This document shows, piece after piece, positions 43,638 through 51,523 of a DNA stretch of 64,000 nucleotides. Every line of letters starts with the position of its first letter. Position 1 is the first letter of the stretch. This stretch comes from UBA1205 sp045534635 (GTDB lineage Bacteria; Bacteroidota; Bacteroidia; Bacteroidales; WCHB1-69). The notes under the pieces are model-generated. The model was not told where the DNA came from, did no database searches, and saw only the letters and a list, made by a program, of their open reading frames with translations. The DNA is taken from NCBI GenBank assembly GCA_045534635.1, contig JAZSKB010000051.1, positions 16,101-80,100 of the forward strand. Direction: 5' to 3'. A program made the position numbers and the translations under genes.

Positions 43638-44123
43638 TTATTTTCCCATCGCACCAAGAATTGTTGCTAATCCACTTGCTATTGAACTTGCAGAAGTAGA
43701 ATTCAAAGAAGATGCATTTTTTCCTGCAGATAATATCGTATTTAAATCTAATCCTATAGCTGAAGAAATTACTTTATCTACCGTAGAACTTGTTATTAAA
43801 TTTGATGAACCAGATATTGAACCAGCAGCAAAATTTTTATAAAATGTAGCATCTTTCATATTCCCTTTTATTACAGAAGCGTTTGTTGCCAAACTTATAA
43901 CATTTATCCATGTATTAGCATCACTTAAATTTACTTTGTTCCCTGCTGTTTTGTACGATTTATACAAATTTGAAAGAGCTGTTCCAAAACCAGCTCCTGA
44001 CGTATATGCTGGACTTGTTGGGGTTATTCCGTTAGTTGTTGTTCCTACTACTTGTTTTAATGAACTACATGAAGCACAAATGATTGCTACAAACATAATT
44101 GAAATAATTGACTTAGTTCTCAT
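43638..44123 (-). CDS. small lipoprotein of unknown function
   Basis: 161 residues, lipobox at Cys19 (VAIICASCSS). The mature protein is low in aromatics and rich in Ser, Ala, Thr, Gly and Asn, with LKQVVGTTTNGITPTSPAY and a C-terminal serine/alanine repeat region (LSAGKNASSLNSTSASSIAS). Such composition suggests an extended helix-rich surface or periplasmic protein. No family is confidently assigned. Convergent with apt across the shared terminator. The 201-bp upstream gap contains R3 copy C. Confidence 0.72.
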   Translation of the reverse strand: MRTKSIISIMFVAIICASCSSLKQVVGTTTNGITPTSPAYTSGAGFGTALSNLYKSYKTAGNKVNLSDANTWINVISLATNASVIKGNMKDATFYKNFAAGSISGSSNLITSSTVDKVISSAIGLDLNTILSAGKNASSLNSTSASSIASGLATILGAMGK

Positions 44124-44270
44124 ACTTATTACTTTTTTACTACTTTTTTTATTTTTACTTTTATTAGATTTTATAAACGATGTTTTATCTCAATTATTGT
44201 TTTAAACTATTTTTTTTTATGAAAAGTGCAGTTACATAGATTTAACAAACAAAATCACAAAAAAAACATA

Positions 44271-44332
44271 AGCATGTTTACAACCCACAAAAACCAAAAA
44301 TATCACACTTTTTATAATAAAATATTACATAG
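44271..44332 (-). repeat. dispersed intergenic repeat R3, copy C (inverted, partial)
   Basis: The reverse complement of 7318-7378: GCATGTTTACAA, CCAAAAATATCACACTTTTT and AATATTA occur in order. It overlaps the 3' end of the lipoprotein gene at 44325-44717 and lacks the promoter-bearing half of copies A and B. Confidence 0.7.
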
Positions 44333-44717
44333 TTTGGTGGGTATTGGAATAATAACATTTTTTGAAATAATGATATTTTCCATATTTTTTAATGACCAAT
44401 GTATTTCTATTTAAAATAAAAAAAATTCTATCAGAAAAATAACAATCTTTATCTTGACAAGTTAGTATTAGGAACTGATTCCTTTGTTTGTAAACCCTTT
44501 TCTTTTTAAGTAATCGTATGCCTCCTACATCTGAACTTTCTCTATTTACAATGAATGTTCCATTTTGAAAAAATGTTATTGTTTCTTTTAATTTCAGTTT
44601 TGTGTCTTTAAAACGATAATAATGATAATATTCTACTGTTTCATATTTTGTAAAATATACTTTAAAAGAACATGATGATAATAATAAAACAAACAGAAGA
44701 ATACACAACGAATTCAT
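44325..44717 (-). CDS. small lipoprotein of unknown function
   Basis: 130 residues, lipobox at Cys16 (FVLLLSSCSF). The mature part is highly basic and aromatic (KVYFTKYETVEYYHYYRFKD, then KETITFFQNGTFIVNR), consistent with a small beta-sheet protein. The last residues (YYSNTHQTM) are encoded inside repeat R3 copy C, so the original C-terminus may have been replaced by repeat sequence. No family recognised. The 200-bp gap upstream (44718-44917) holds the mntP promoter. Confidence 0.62.
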   Translation of the reverse strand: MNSLCILLFVLLLSSCSFKVYFTKYETVEYYHYYRFKDTKLKLKETITFFQNGTFIVNRESSDVGGIRLLKKKRVYKQRNQFLILTCQDKDCYFSDRIFFILNRNTLVIKKYGKYHYFKKCYYSNTHQTM

Positions 44718-44859
44718 TATAAGAATATTTTTATTGAGTTCTCTGTTTCCTGTTTTCTTTCTCCATTTTACAAAAATAGCATTTTTACATAAAACAATAT
44801 TTCTTATAGCATTAACATTGTAGATTATAACATCAACTTATAAAGTTATAAAAAAATGT

Positions 44860-44867
44860 TATCTTTG
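44860..44867 (+). promoter_or_regulatory. -7 promoter element of the mntP-glyS-folA-clpS-recQ operon
   Basis: TATCTTTG, 51 bp upstream of mntP. Spacers between the following six genes are at most 12 bp, or the genes overlap, so one transcript is likely. Confidence 0.65.
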
Positions 44868-44917
44868 CAAAAAATATAAAAAATCGTTTTTTATAAAAAG
44901 ATACAGATTTTTACCTT

Positions 44918-45481
44918 ATGGGAATAATATTTATTGTATTGTTAGCGATTGGTTTAGCAATGGATTGTTTTGCAATATCTATTGCTTGTGGAGCAAGTAA
45001 GCAAACGTTCAAAGCTCATCAAGGTGTTGTTATGGCATTGACATTTGGGTTATTTCAAGGAATTATGCCATTAATTGGCTGGTTGTGTGGCTTTTATTTT
45101 ACAGAAAGAATAATTCCTATTGCTCATTGGATAGCATTTATTATTCTATTTATTATAGGAATAAAAATGATTGTTGATGGTTTGAAAACGACAACAGATA
45201 ATAGTCATAATACCTTTTTTTCTTTAAAAACAACCATTATTCTTGCAATTTCAACAAGTATAGATGCATTAGCTATAGGATTAATATTTATAGGAAGCGA
45301 AGATAAATTGAAAATAGGAATTTTAATTATAGGCATAGTAAGTTTTTTATTTTCAATAATTGGATTGTATATAGGAAAATATTTAAAAAGATATCTAAAA
45401 ATTAAAGTAGAAATTTTAGGAGGCTTAATACTAATAGTAATAGGCACAAAAATATTAATAGAACATTTATTTTTTACATAA
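44918..45481 (+). CDS. mntP: manganese efflux pump MntP
   Basis: 187 residues, six membrane spans, MntP/DUF204 family. The two repeat halves each carry the conserved acidic motif: LAMDCFAISIACGASKQ at the start and STSIDALAIGLIFIG in the second half, plus LFQGIMPLIGWLCGFY. It exports Mn2+ to limit toxicity. In other bacteria mntP is often preceded by a yybP-ykoY manganese riboswitch. I see no such structure in the short AT-rich leader here, so control probably lies elsewhere. Confidence 0.92.
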   Translation: MGIIFIVLLAIGLAMDCFAISIACGASKQTFKAHQGVVMALTFGLFQGIMPLIGWLCGFYFTERIIPIAHWIAFIILFIIGIKMIVDGLKTTTDNSHNTFFSLKTTIILAISTSIDALAIGLIFIGSEDKLKIGILIIGIVSFLFSIIGLYIGKYLKRYLKIKVEILGGLILIVIGTKILIEHLFFT

Positions 45482-45492
45482 AAATATCAACA

Positions 45493-47013
45493 ATGGCAAA
45501 TAATGAAGAGTTATTTAAAAAAATAGTTGCTCATGCCAAAGAATATGGCTTTATTTTTCCATCAAGTGAAATATACGATGGATTGAGTGCGGTGTACGAT
45601 TATGGACATTTGGGAGTAGAATTGAAAAACAATATAAAACAATATTGGTGGAAATCTATGGTGCAAATGCACGAAAATATTGTAGGCATAGATAGTTCAA
45701 TATTTATGCACCCAACAGTATGGAAAGCCTCTGGTCACGTAGATGCATTCAACGACCCAATGATAGACAACAAAGATTCTAAAAAAAGATATAGAGCCGA
45801 TGTACTTATTGAAGATTATGTAGCAAAAATAGAAGAAAAAATCAAAAAAGAAGTTGAAAAAGCGTCAAAACGATTTGAAAACTTCGATGAAAATATGTTT
45901 AGAAGTACTAATGCTCGAGTAAAAGAATACCAATCCAAAATTGATGATATAAATACACGTTTTGCAACGGCAATGAGCGAAAATAATTTGCCTGCAGTAA
46001 AATCATTAATAGAAGAATTGGGAATTGCTTGTCCAATTTCAGGAACAAAAAATTGGACAGATGTCCGTCAATTCAATTTAATGTTTGCAACACAAATGGG
46101 TTCAACCACAGAAGGAACAGATGTTGTTTATCTTCGACCAGAAACCGCCCAAGGAATTTTTGTGAATTTTCTCAATGTACAAAAAACAGGACGAATGAAA
46201 ATACCATTTGGTATAGCCCAAATAGGAAAAGCCTTTCGTAATGAAATTATTGCAAGACAATTTATTTTCCGTATGCGAGAATTTGAACAAATGGAAATGC
46301 AATTTTTTGTTCGTCCGGGAGAAGAATTAAAATGGTTTGCTTATTGGAAAGAAGAACGTATGAAATGGCACCAATCTATTGGTATAGAGGAAAAAAAATA
46401 TCGTTATCATGACCACGAAAAATTAGCACATTATGCCAATGCTGCCACAGATATAGAATTTGAATTTCCTTTTGGATTTAAAGAATTAGAAGGTATTCAT
46501 TCTCGTACCGATTTTGATTTATGTGCTCATCAAAAATATTCTAATAGAAAATTGCAATATTTTGATACAGAACTCAATGAAAGTTATGTTCCTTATGTTG
46601 TTGAAACCTCTGTTGGTTTGGACAGAACATTTTTGGCAATTCTTAGCAATGCGTACAAAGAAGAACAATTGGAAGATGGTTCTACACGTACCGTTCTCAA
46701 TATACCACCATTTTTAGCACCATATAAAGTGGCAGTATTGCCATTGGTAAAAAAAGATGGTATGCCAGAAAAGGCTCGAGAAATTTTGGCTACATTGCAA
46801 GAAAATTACAATTGTCAATACGATGAAAAAGATGCTATCGGAAGAAGGTATCGTCGTCAAGATGCTATTGGTACTCCATTTTGCGTAACTGTTGACAATC
46901 AAACAATAGAAAACAATATGGTAACAATTAGAAATAGAACAACAATGTTGCAAGAACATGTTGCCATTGATAATTTAGAAAATAGAATTGCTGACCTATT
47001 AAAAAATAGATAA
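45493..47013 (+). CDS. glyS: glycyl-tRNA synthetase (single-chain)
   Basis: 506 residues, class II alpha2-type GlyQS enzyme that charges tRNA-Gly. Landmarks: YGFIFPSSEIYDGLSAVYDY, motif 2 FGIAQIGKAFRNEI with FRMREFEQMEMQFF, the insertion region around 100-190, and motif 3 in VETSVGLDRTFLAIL. The C-terminal anticodon-binding domain begins PYKVAVLPLVKK. It starts 11 bp after mntP and is followed 2 bp later by folA. Confidence 0.96.
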   Translation: MANNEELFKKIVAHAKEYGFIFPSSEIYDGLSAVYDYGHLGVELKNNIKQYWWKSMVQMHENIVGIDSSIFMHPTVWKASGHVDAFNDPMIDNKDSKKRYRADVLIEDYVAKIEEKIKKEVEKASKRFENFDENMFRSTNARVKEYQSKIDDINTRFATAMSENNLPAVKSLIEELGIACPISGTKNWTDVRQFNLMFATQMGSTTEGTDVVYLRPETAQGIFVNFLNVQKTGRMKIPFGIAQIGKAFRNEIIARQFIFRMREFEQMEMQFFVRPGEELKWFAYWKEERMKWHQSIGIEEKKYRYHDHEKLAHYANAATDIEFEFPFGFKELEGIHSRTDFDLCAHQKYSNRKLQYFDTELNESYVPYVVETSVGLDRTFLAILSNAYKEEQLEDGSTRTVLNIPPFLAPYKVAVLPLVKKDGMPEKAREILATLQENYNCQYDEKDAIGRRYRRQDAIGTPFCVTVDNQTIENNMVTIRNRTTMLQEHVAIDNLENRIADLLKNR

Positions 47014-47015
47014 TT

Positions 47016-47525
47016 ATGGTTATTGATAATTTAAATATGATAGTTGCAATTGGTAATAATTATGAAATTGGTTGCCAAAACGAACTTTTGTGTCATTTGC
47101 CCAATGACCTAAAACATTTTAAAAATGTAACAAGTGGTCATACGGTAATTATGGGAGAAAATACTTATCTTTCTTTACCTCACAAACCACTTGCAGGTAG
47201 AAAAAATATTGTATTGACACTCAATACTATGCAAATATATGCCGCTTGTCACATGGCTTATTCTATCGAACAGGCTTTGGCATTGTCACAAAACGATGAA
47301 AAAGTATTTATTATGGGAGGTGCTTCCATTTATAAACAATTTTTGCCAATGGTTTCAACGCTTTATTTGACAAAAATTCATGCAGATTTTCCCAACGCAG
47401 ATGCTTTTTTTCCTAAATTAGATTTTTCTGAATGGCAATTACAAGAAAATATCGAAAATAAAGCCGATGAAAAACATCTTTATGATTACTCATTTTGTAT
47501 TTATAAAAGAATTAATAAACAATAA
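47016..47525 (+). CDS. folA: dihydrofolate reductase
   Basis: 169 residues. Reduces dihydrofolate to tetrahydrofolate with NADPH. MIVAIGNNYEIGCQNELLCH carries the N-terminal substrate/cofactor contacts, LPNDLKHFKNVTSGHTVIMG is the family signature with the active-site acid Asp, and VFIMGGASIYKQFLP is the late NADPH-binding GG motif. The initial VIDNLN is short extra sequence; translation from the internal ATG at residue 8 is possible. Position between glyS and a DUF4468 gene suggests simple constitutive expression. Confidence 0.94.
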   Translation: MVIDNLNMIVAIGNNYEIGCQNELLCHLPNDLKHFKNVTSGHTVIMGENTYLSLPHKPLAGRKNIVLTLNTMQIYAACHMAYSIEQALALSQNDEKVFIMGGASIYKQFLPMVSTLYLTKIHADFPNADAFFPKLDFSEWQLQENIENKADEKHLYDYSFCIYKRINKQ

Positions 47526-47537
47526 AATATTAAGACA

Positions 47538-48095
47538 ATGAAACAATTTTATGTAATAGGATTTTTAATGCTCATGGTATGCAATTTTGCATTGGCACAA
47601 AAAACACAACATACTTCATTCCCAGAAATGCCAATAGATGAAAATACAAAATTGGTAACCTATCGTAAAGTAGTTCAACAAACAGGAAATTCAGAAGTTT
47701 TATACGAAAGAGCCTTAAAATGGGCAAATACTTATTATTCTAATCCAACAATAGTTATCACCAAAGCCGACAAAAACAATAAAGTAATAGAATGTGTCTC
47801 CAATATAAAAATATCTTCTTTGGCAAAAGATGGTAAAACATGGACAGCCGCAGGTTTTGTATATTATACATTATCTATTGAAGCCAAAGACAATAGATAC
47901 AGATATACAATTACCGATATTCACAAACGAGAATCTGCACGTTTTCCTATAGAAAAATGGCTTGATAATTCTCGCCCAGAATGGTCTGCTGTTCGTTACG
48001 ACCATTTACATCAAATAGATGAGGCTGTTCGTAAATTGATGGAAGATTTGGAAAAAGGTATGGAACCTGAAAAAGTTATCATTGATGAATGGTAA
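47538..48095 (+). CDS. secreted DUF4468 protein
   Basis: 185 residues. A signal peptide (MKQFYVIGFLMLMVCNFALAQ) is followed by a single DUF4468-type domain: YRKVVQQTGNSEVLYERALK, IVITKADKNNKVIECVSNIK, YYTLSIEAKDNRYRYTITDI. The family has a TBP-like fold and is common in Bacteroidota envelopes; function unknown. Its last 14 bp overlap the start of clpS, so it is cotranscribed. Confidence 0.85.
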   Translation: MKQFYVIGFLMLMVCNFALAQKTQHTSFPEMPIDENTKLVTYRKVVQQTGNSEVLYERALKWANTYYSNPTIVITKADKNNKVIECVSNIKISSLAKDGKTWTAAGFVYYTLSIEAKDNRYRYTITDIHKRESARFPIEKWLDNSRPEWSAVRYDHLHQIDEAVRKLMEDLEKGMEPEKVIIDEW

Positions 48096-48369
48096 TACAC
48101 AATATCAACAAGAATATCAACTACAAGAAAATGTGTTAGATAATCATTCTTACACATTGTGGTTAATCAATGATAATTACAATACATTTGAATATGTAAT
48201 AGATGCTTTGATAAATTTATGTGGGCATAATTACGAACAAGCAATGCAATGTGCTTGGATAACACATACCAAAGGAAAATGTGATGTTTATTATGCTTTG
48301 CTTGATGAGATAAAAATTATAGCAGAAAAAATGTTAGACAAAGGGCTTACCGTAAAAATAACACGATAA
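48082..48369 (+). CDS. clpS: ClpS, N-end rule adaptor of Clp protease
   Basis: 95 residues. SYTLWLINDNYNTFEYVIDA contains the Asn-Asp pair that binds the N-terminal amino group of substrates. QAMQCAWITHTKGKCDVYYA has the conserved histidine of the hydrophobic pocket, and KMLDKGLTVKITR is the C-terminal strand. It delivers proteins with N-terminal Leu, Phe, Tyr or Trp to the Clp ATPase. No clp gene is adjacent here; it sits between DUF4468 and recQ, overlapping both. Confidence 0.9.
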   Translation: MMNGNTQYQQEYQLQENVLDNHSYTLWLINDNYNTFEYVIDALINLCGHNYEQAMQCAWITHTKGKCDVYYALLDEIKIIAEKMLDKGLTVKITR

Positions 48370-50270
48370 TGGATATTCATGCTATTTTAAAACGGTATTG
48401 GGATTACGACCTATTTCGTCCCAAACAAGAAGATATTATCTTATCCGTTTTAAATGGCAATGATACATTGGCATTGCTTCCTACCGGTGGCGGAAAATCT
48501 ATTTGTTTTCAAGTGCCAGCATTGGCAAAAAATGGTATTTGTATTGTGGTAACACCACTTATCGCTTTAATGAAAGACCAAGTGGAAAACTTACAAATCC
48601 GTGGTATCAATGCTGCTGCAATTTATACTGGTTTGCCCAATCGAGAAATTGAAAAAATATTGCGACAATGTGAACAAGGAGAATATAAATTTCTCTATTT
48701 ATCGCCAGAACGACTAAAAAACAAATTGCTTATTAATAGTGTTCTTAAAATGAATGTCAATTTTTTGGTTGTCGATGAGGCTCATTGTATTTCTCAATGG
48801 GGATACGATTTTCGACCACCATATTTAGAGATAGCCCAATTTAGAAAAAATTTACCTCCTCAAACACCTGTTTTAGCACTTACGGCAACAGCTACCCCCG
48901 ATGTTGTAAAAGACATTCAACAAAAACTTGATTTTAAAAAAGAAAATGTAATACAAAAAAGTTTTTTACGAGAAAATCTTATTTATGTTGTTCTCGAAAC
49001 CGAAAACAAAGAAAAAAGACTTTTGCAAATTGTGCGAAATTTACAAGGAACTGGCATCATTTATGTTAGAAATAGAAAAAAAACTATGGAAATAGCCCAT
49101 TTTTTAATAGAAAATGGAATAACTGCCGATTTTTATCATGCTGGATTAGAAGTAAGTGTTAGAGAAAAAAAACAAAACGATTGGAAAAATGATAAAATAC
49201 GTATCATCGTTTCTACCAATGCTTTTGGTATGGGTATTGACAAACCTGATGTTCGTTTTGTAATTCATTTGGATATTCCTGATACTTTGGAGGCTTATTT
49301 TCAAGAAGCTGGCAGAGGTGGTCGTGATGAAAAACGTGCATACGCAATAACATTATACAATAATACCGATATTATCAACCTGAAAAAGAATTTTGAATCT
49401 TCATTTCCTCAAGAAAAGGATATTTTAGCAATTTATCAACATTTATGTAATTTTTATCATCTTCCTATTAATGAAGGAAAAGGATTATCTTTCGATTTTG
49501 ATAGTACGCTTTTTGCAAATACTTATCAGTTATCGCCATTGTTAATTTATCATTCTTTAACATTTTTAGAACGTATGGAATGGATTTTGTTGACAGATTC
49601 CATCAAAAACACTTCCAAAGTCAATATTGCTGTTGATAGTGAAGAATTATATCAAATAAGAAAGAATTATCCAAAATACAGCAATTTTATAGAAACATTG
49701 TTACGTTCTTATCAAGGATTGTTTTCTGTTTTGTCGCCTATCAATGAAGATGAAATTGCACAGCGAACTAATCTTGATAAACAAGAGGTTATTTTGCGAT
49801 TGCAAGAATTGAATAAATTAGGTATTATCATTTACGAACAACAAACAAAATATCCGAAAATACACTTTCTCGAATCTCGAATTGACCCAAAATTTGCGAA
49901 AATATCAAAAGAAGTATATATCCATCGCAAAAAAGTAGCCAACAAACAATTAGAGGCTGTTATTAGTTATATCAAATCAGAACAAAAATGTCGTAGTAAA
50001 ATACTTTTAAAATATTTTGGAGAAAATAGTACTATCGATTGTGGTTATTGCGATGTGTGTATAGCACGAAAAAGAGCAAACAAAATGGACGCTTTTATGA
50101 CAAAAATAATTGAGGATATAACAAATATTTTAAATGAAAAAACATTATCAATAGAAGAATTGAAAGAATTGTTACCATATAAAGAAAATGATATTATTGT
50201 TGCAATTCGATTTTTACTTGGGAAAGAAATTATTTATCAAGATGTAGAAAAAAAATTTTTCAAAAAATAA
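48369..50270 (+). CDS. recQ: ATP-dependent DNA helicase RecQ
   Basis: 633 residues. It has motif 0 YWDYDLFRPKQEDII, Walker A LLPTGGGKSICFQVPAL, the DEAH box VVDEAHCISQWGYDFRPPY, motif III ALTATATPDV and motif VI QEAGRGGRDEKR. The RQC zinc site has cysteines at CRSKILLKYFG and the CGYCDVC cluster (about 535-560). The C-terminus lacks a convincing HRDC domain, as in many Bacteroidota RecQ2-type proteins. 3'-5' helicase in recombination and fork repair. The start overlaps the clpS stop (TAATG). Confidence 0.94.
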   Translation: MDIHAILKRYWDYDLFRPKQEDIILSVLNGNDTLALLPTGGGKSICFQVPALAKNGICIVVTPLIALMKDQVENLQIRGINAAAIYTGLPNREIEKILRQCEQGEYKFLYLSPERLKNKLLINSVLKMNVNFLVVDEAHCISQWGYDFRPPYLEIAQFRKNLPPQTPVLALTATATPDVVKDIQQKLDFKKENVIQKSFLRENLIYVVLETENKEKRLLQIVRNLQGTGIIYVRNRKKTMEIAHFLIENGITADFYHAGLEVSVREKKQNDWKNDKIRIIVSTNAFGMGIDKPDVRFVIHLDIPDTLEAYFQEAGRGGRDEKRAYAITLYNNTDIINLKKNFESSFPQEKDILAIYQHLCNFYHLPINEGKGLSFDFDSTLFANTYQLSPLLIYHSLTFLERMEWILLTDSIKNTSKVNIAVDSEELYQIRKNYPKYSNFIETLLRSYQGLFSVLSPINEDEIAQRTNLDKQEVILRLQELNKLGIIIYEQQTKYPKIHFLESRIDPKFAKISKEVYIHRKKVANKQLEAVISYIKSEQKCRSKILLKYFGENSTIDCGYCDVCIARKRANKMDAFMTKIIEDITNILNEKTLSIEELKELLPYKENDIIVAIRFLLGKEIIYQDVEKKFFKK

Positions 50271-50291
50271 TTTTTTTTAAAGAAAATATGT

Positions 50292-50299
50292 TACCTTTG
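50292..50299 (+). promoter_or_regulatory. -7 promoter element of tRNA-Thr
   Basis: TACCTTTG, 7 bp upstream of the mature tRNA 5' end, so transcription starts at or very near the tRNA. Confidence 0.7.
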
Positions 50300-50306
50300 C
50301 ATACCT

Positions 50307-50379
<73 letters not shown>

Positions 50380-50457
50380 CAAAGTAAAAAATAAGTCTAT
50401 CAGAGACTTATGCAGTATAGTTAGTAAAAATATTTTTCTTAATTTAATTGTATAACC

Positions 50458-51513
50458 ATGGACATTAATAAAAAAAATGTACTATTGTTAATATTTATAG
50501 TACTTTGTGGGATAAATTATGCCCAAACAAATCAAAATGTGATTGTGAAAGTAGCAAATAATTCAAAAACGGCATCTTTATACAATCAAGGTGTTAATTT
50601 GTTTATAACCGGAAAAAAGACAGAAGCACTTGCAAAATTTGATGCTTGCATTGATAAAGATAAATCTTTTTATAAATCATTTTTAGCAAAAGGATATTTA
50701 TTGTTATTGGATGCTCACTATCAAGAATCGTTAGATTATTTTTACACATATAAAAAAAATAGTAAAGACAAAGCAATTGTTAATGAATGTATTGCAGAAG
50801 CACATTATGGTTTAGAAGATTATATGTCTGCAATTGCTTCAATAGATGAGGCTATCAAAGAAGAGCCTAACAATATTCGTTTACTTAGAAAAAAGGTAAC
50901 TTTTTTAATTTCTACAACACGTTACAACGAAGCAATACAAAATTTAAATACTGCTATTGCAAAAAATACTTCTCAAAATGATATTTTGCTTGAAGAACGT
51001 GCTGCTGTAAAAATACTAATCAAAGATTTCAATGGTGCTATTGCAGATTATAATACGCTTATCAAAAAAAATCCAAATCAAGCAGCCTATTATACTAATC
51101 GTGGTATCGCAAATGAACATCTTAAAAATAACAAAGAAGCCATCGCCGATTTTGACAATGCTATTGCCCTTGATTCCAACAACTTAGAGAATTACAATCA
51201 TCGTGCGGTGGTATATATTGATGAAGAAAAATACGATGATGCGAAAAAAGATTTAAATTATGTTATCAGCAAAGAACCTAAAAACGCTATTGCATATAAT
51301 AATCTTGGCATTGTTTATTTTAAAGAAAATCGTATTGTTGAAGCGATAGATTTTTACGACAAAGCGATTCAATACAAAAATGATTATGGACAAGCCTATT
51401 ACAATAGAGGAATTTCTAAAAATTATATAGATAAAGAATCCGCAAAAGAAGATTTAAATAAAGCCATTTCTTATGGTGTAATAGAAGCAGCAAGATTTTT
51501 ACATACATTTTAA
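50458..51513 (+). CDS. secreted TPR protein
   Basis: 351 residues. A signal peptide (about 1-22, LLLIFIVLCGINYAQ) is followed by about nine tetratricopeptide units from residue 38 onwards. Typical repeats are YYTNRGIANEHLKNNKEAIA and YNHRAVVYIDEEKYDDAKKD. Expected to be a periplasmic protein-protein interaction scaffold. It lies 10 bp upstream of a PorE-like OmpA protein gene and so is probably in the same transcript. Several T9SS or outer-membrane complexes use such TPR partners, but no specific role can be assigned. Confidence 0.82.
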   Translation: MDINKKNVLLLIFIVLCGINYAQTNQNVIVKVANNSKTASLYNQGVNLFITGKKTEALAKFDACIDKDKSFYKSFLAKGYLLLLDAHYQESLDYFYTYKKNSKDKAIVNECIAEAHYGLEDYMSAIASIDEAIKEEPNNIRLLRKKVTFLISTTRYNEAIQNLNTAIAKNTSQNDILLEERAAVKILIKDFNGAIADYNTLIKKNPNQAAYYTNRGIANEHLKNNKEAIADFDNAIALDSNNLENYNHRAVVYIDEEKYDDAKKDLNYVISKEPKNAIAYNNLGIVYFKENRIVEAIDFYDKAIQYKNDYGQAYYNRGISKNYIDKESAKEDLNKAISYGVIEAARFLHTF

Positions 51514-51523
51514 ATTTAAAAAG

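Noticed and set aside
44860..44917. Manganese (yybP-ykoY) riboswitch upstream of mntP
   Set aside because: The leader between promoter and start is only about 50 nt and AT-rich, too short for the conserved structure.
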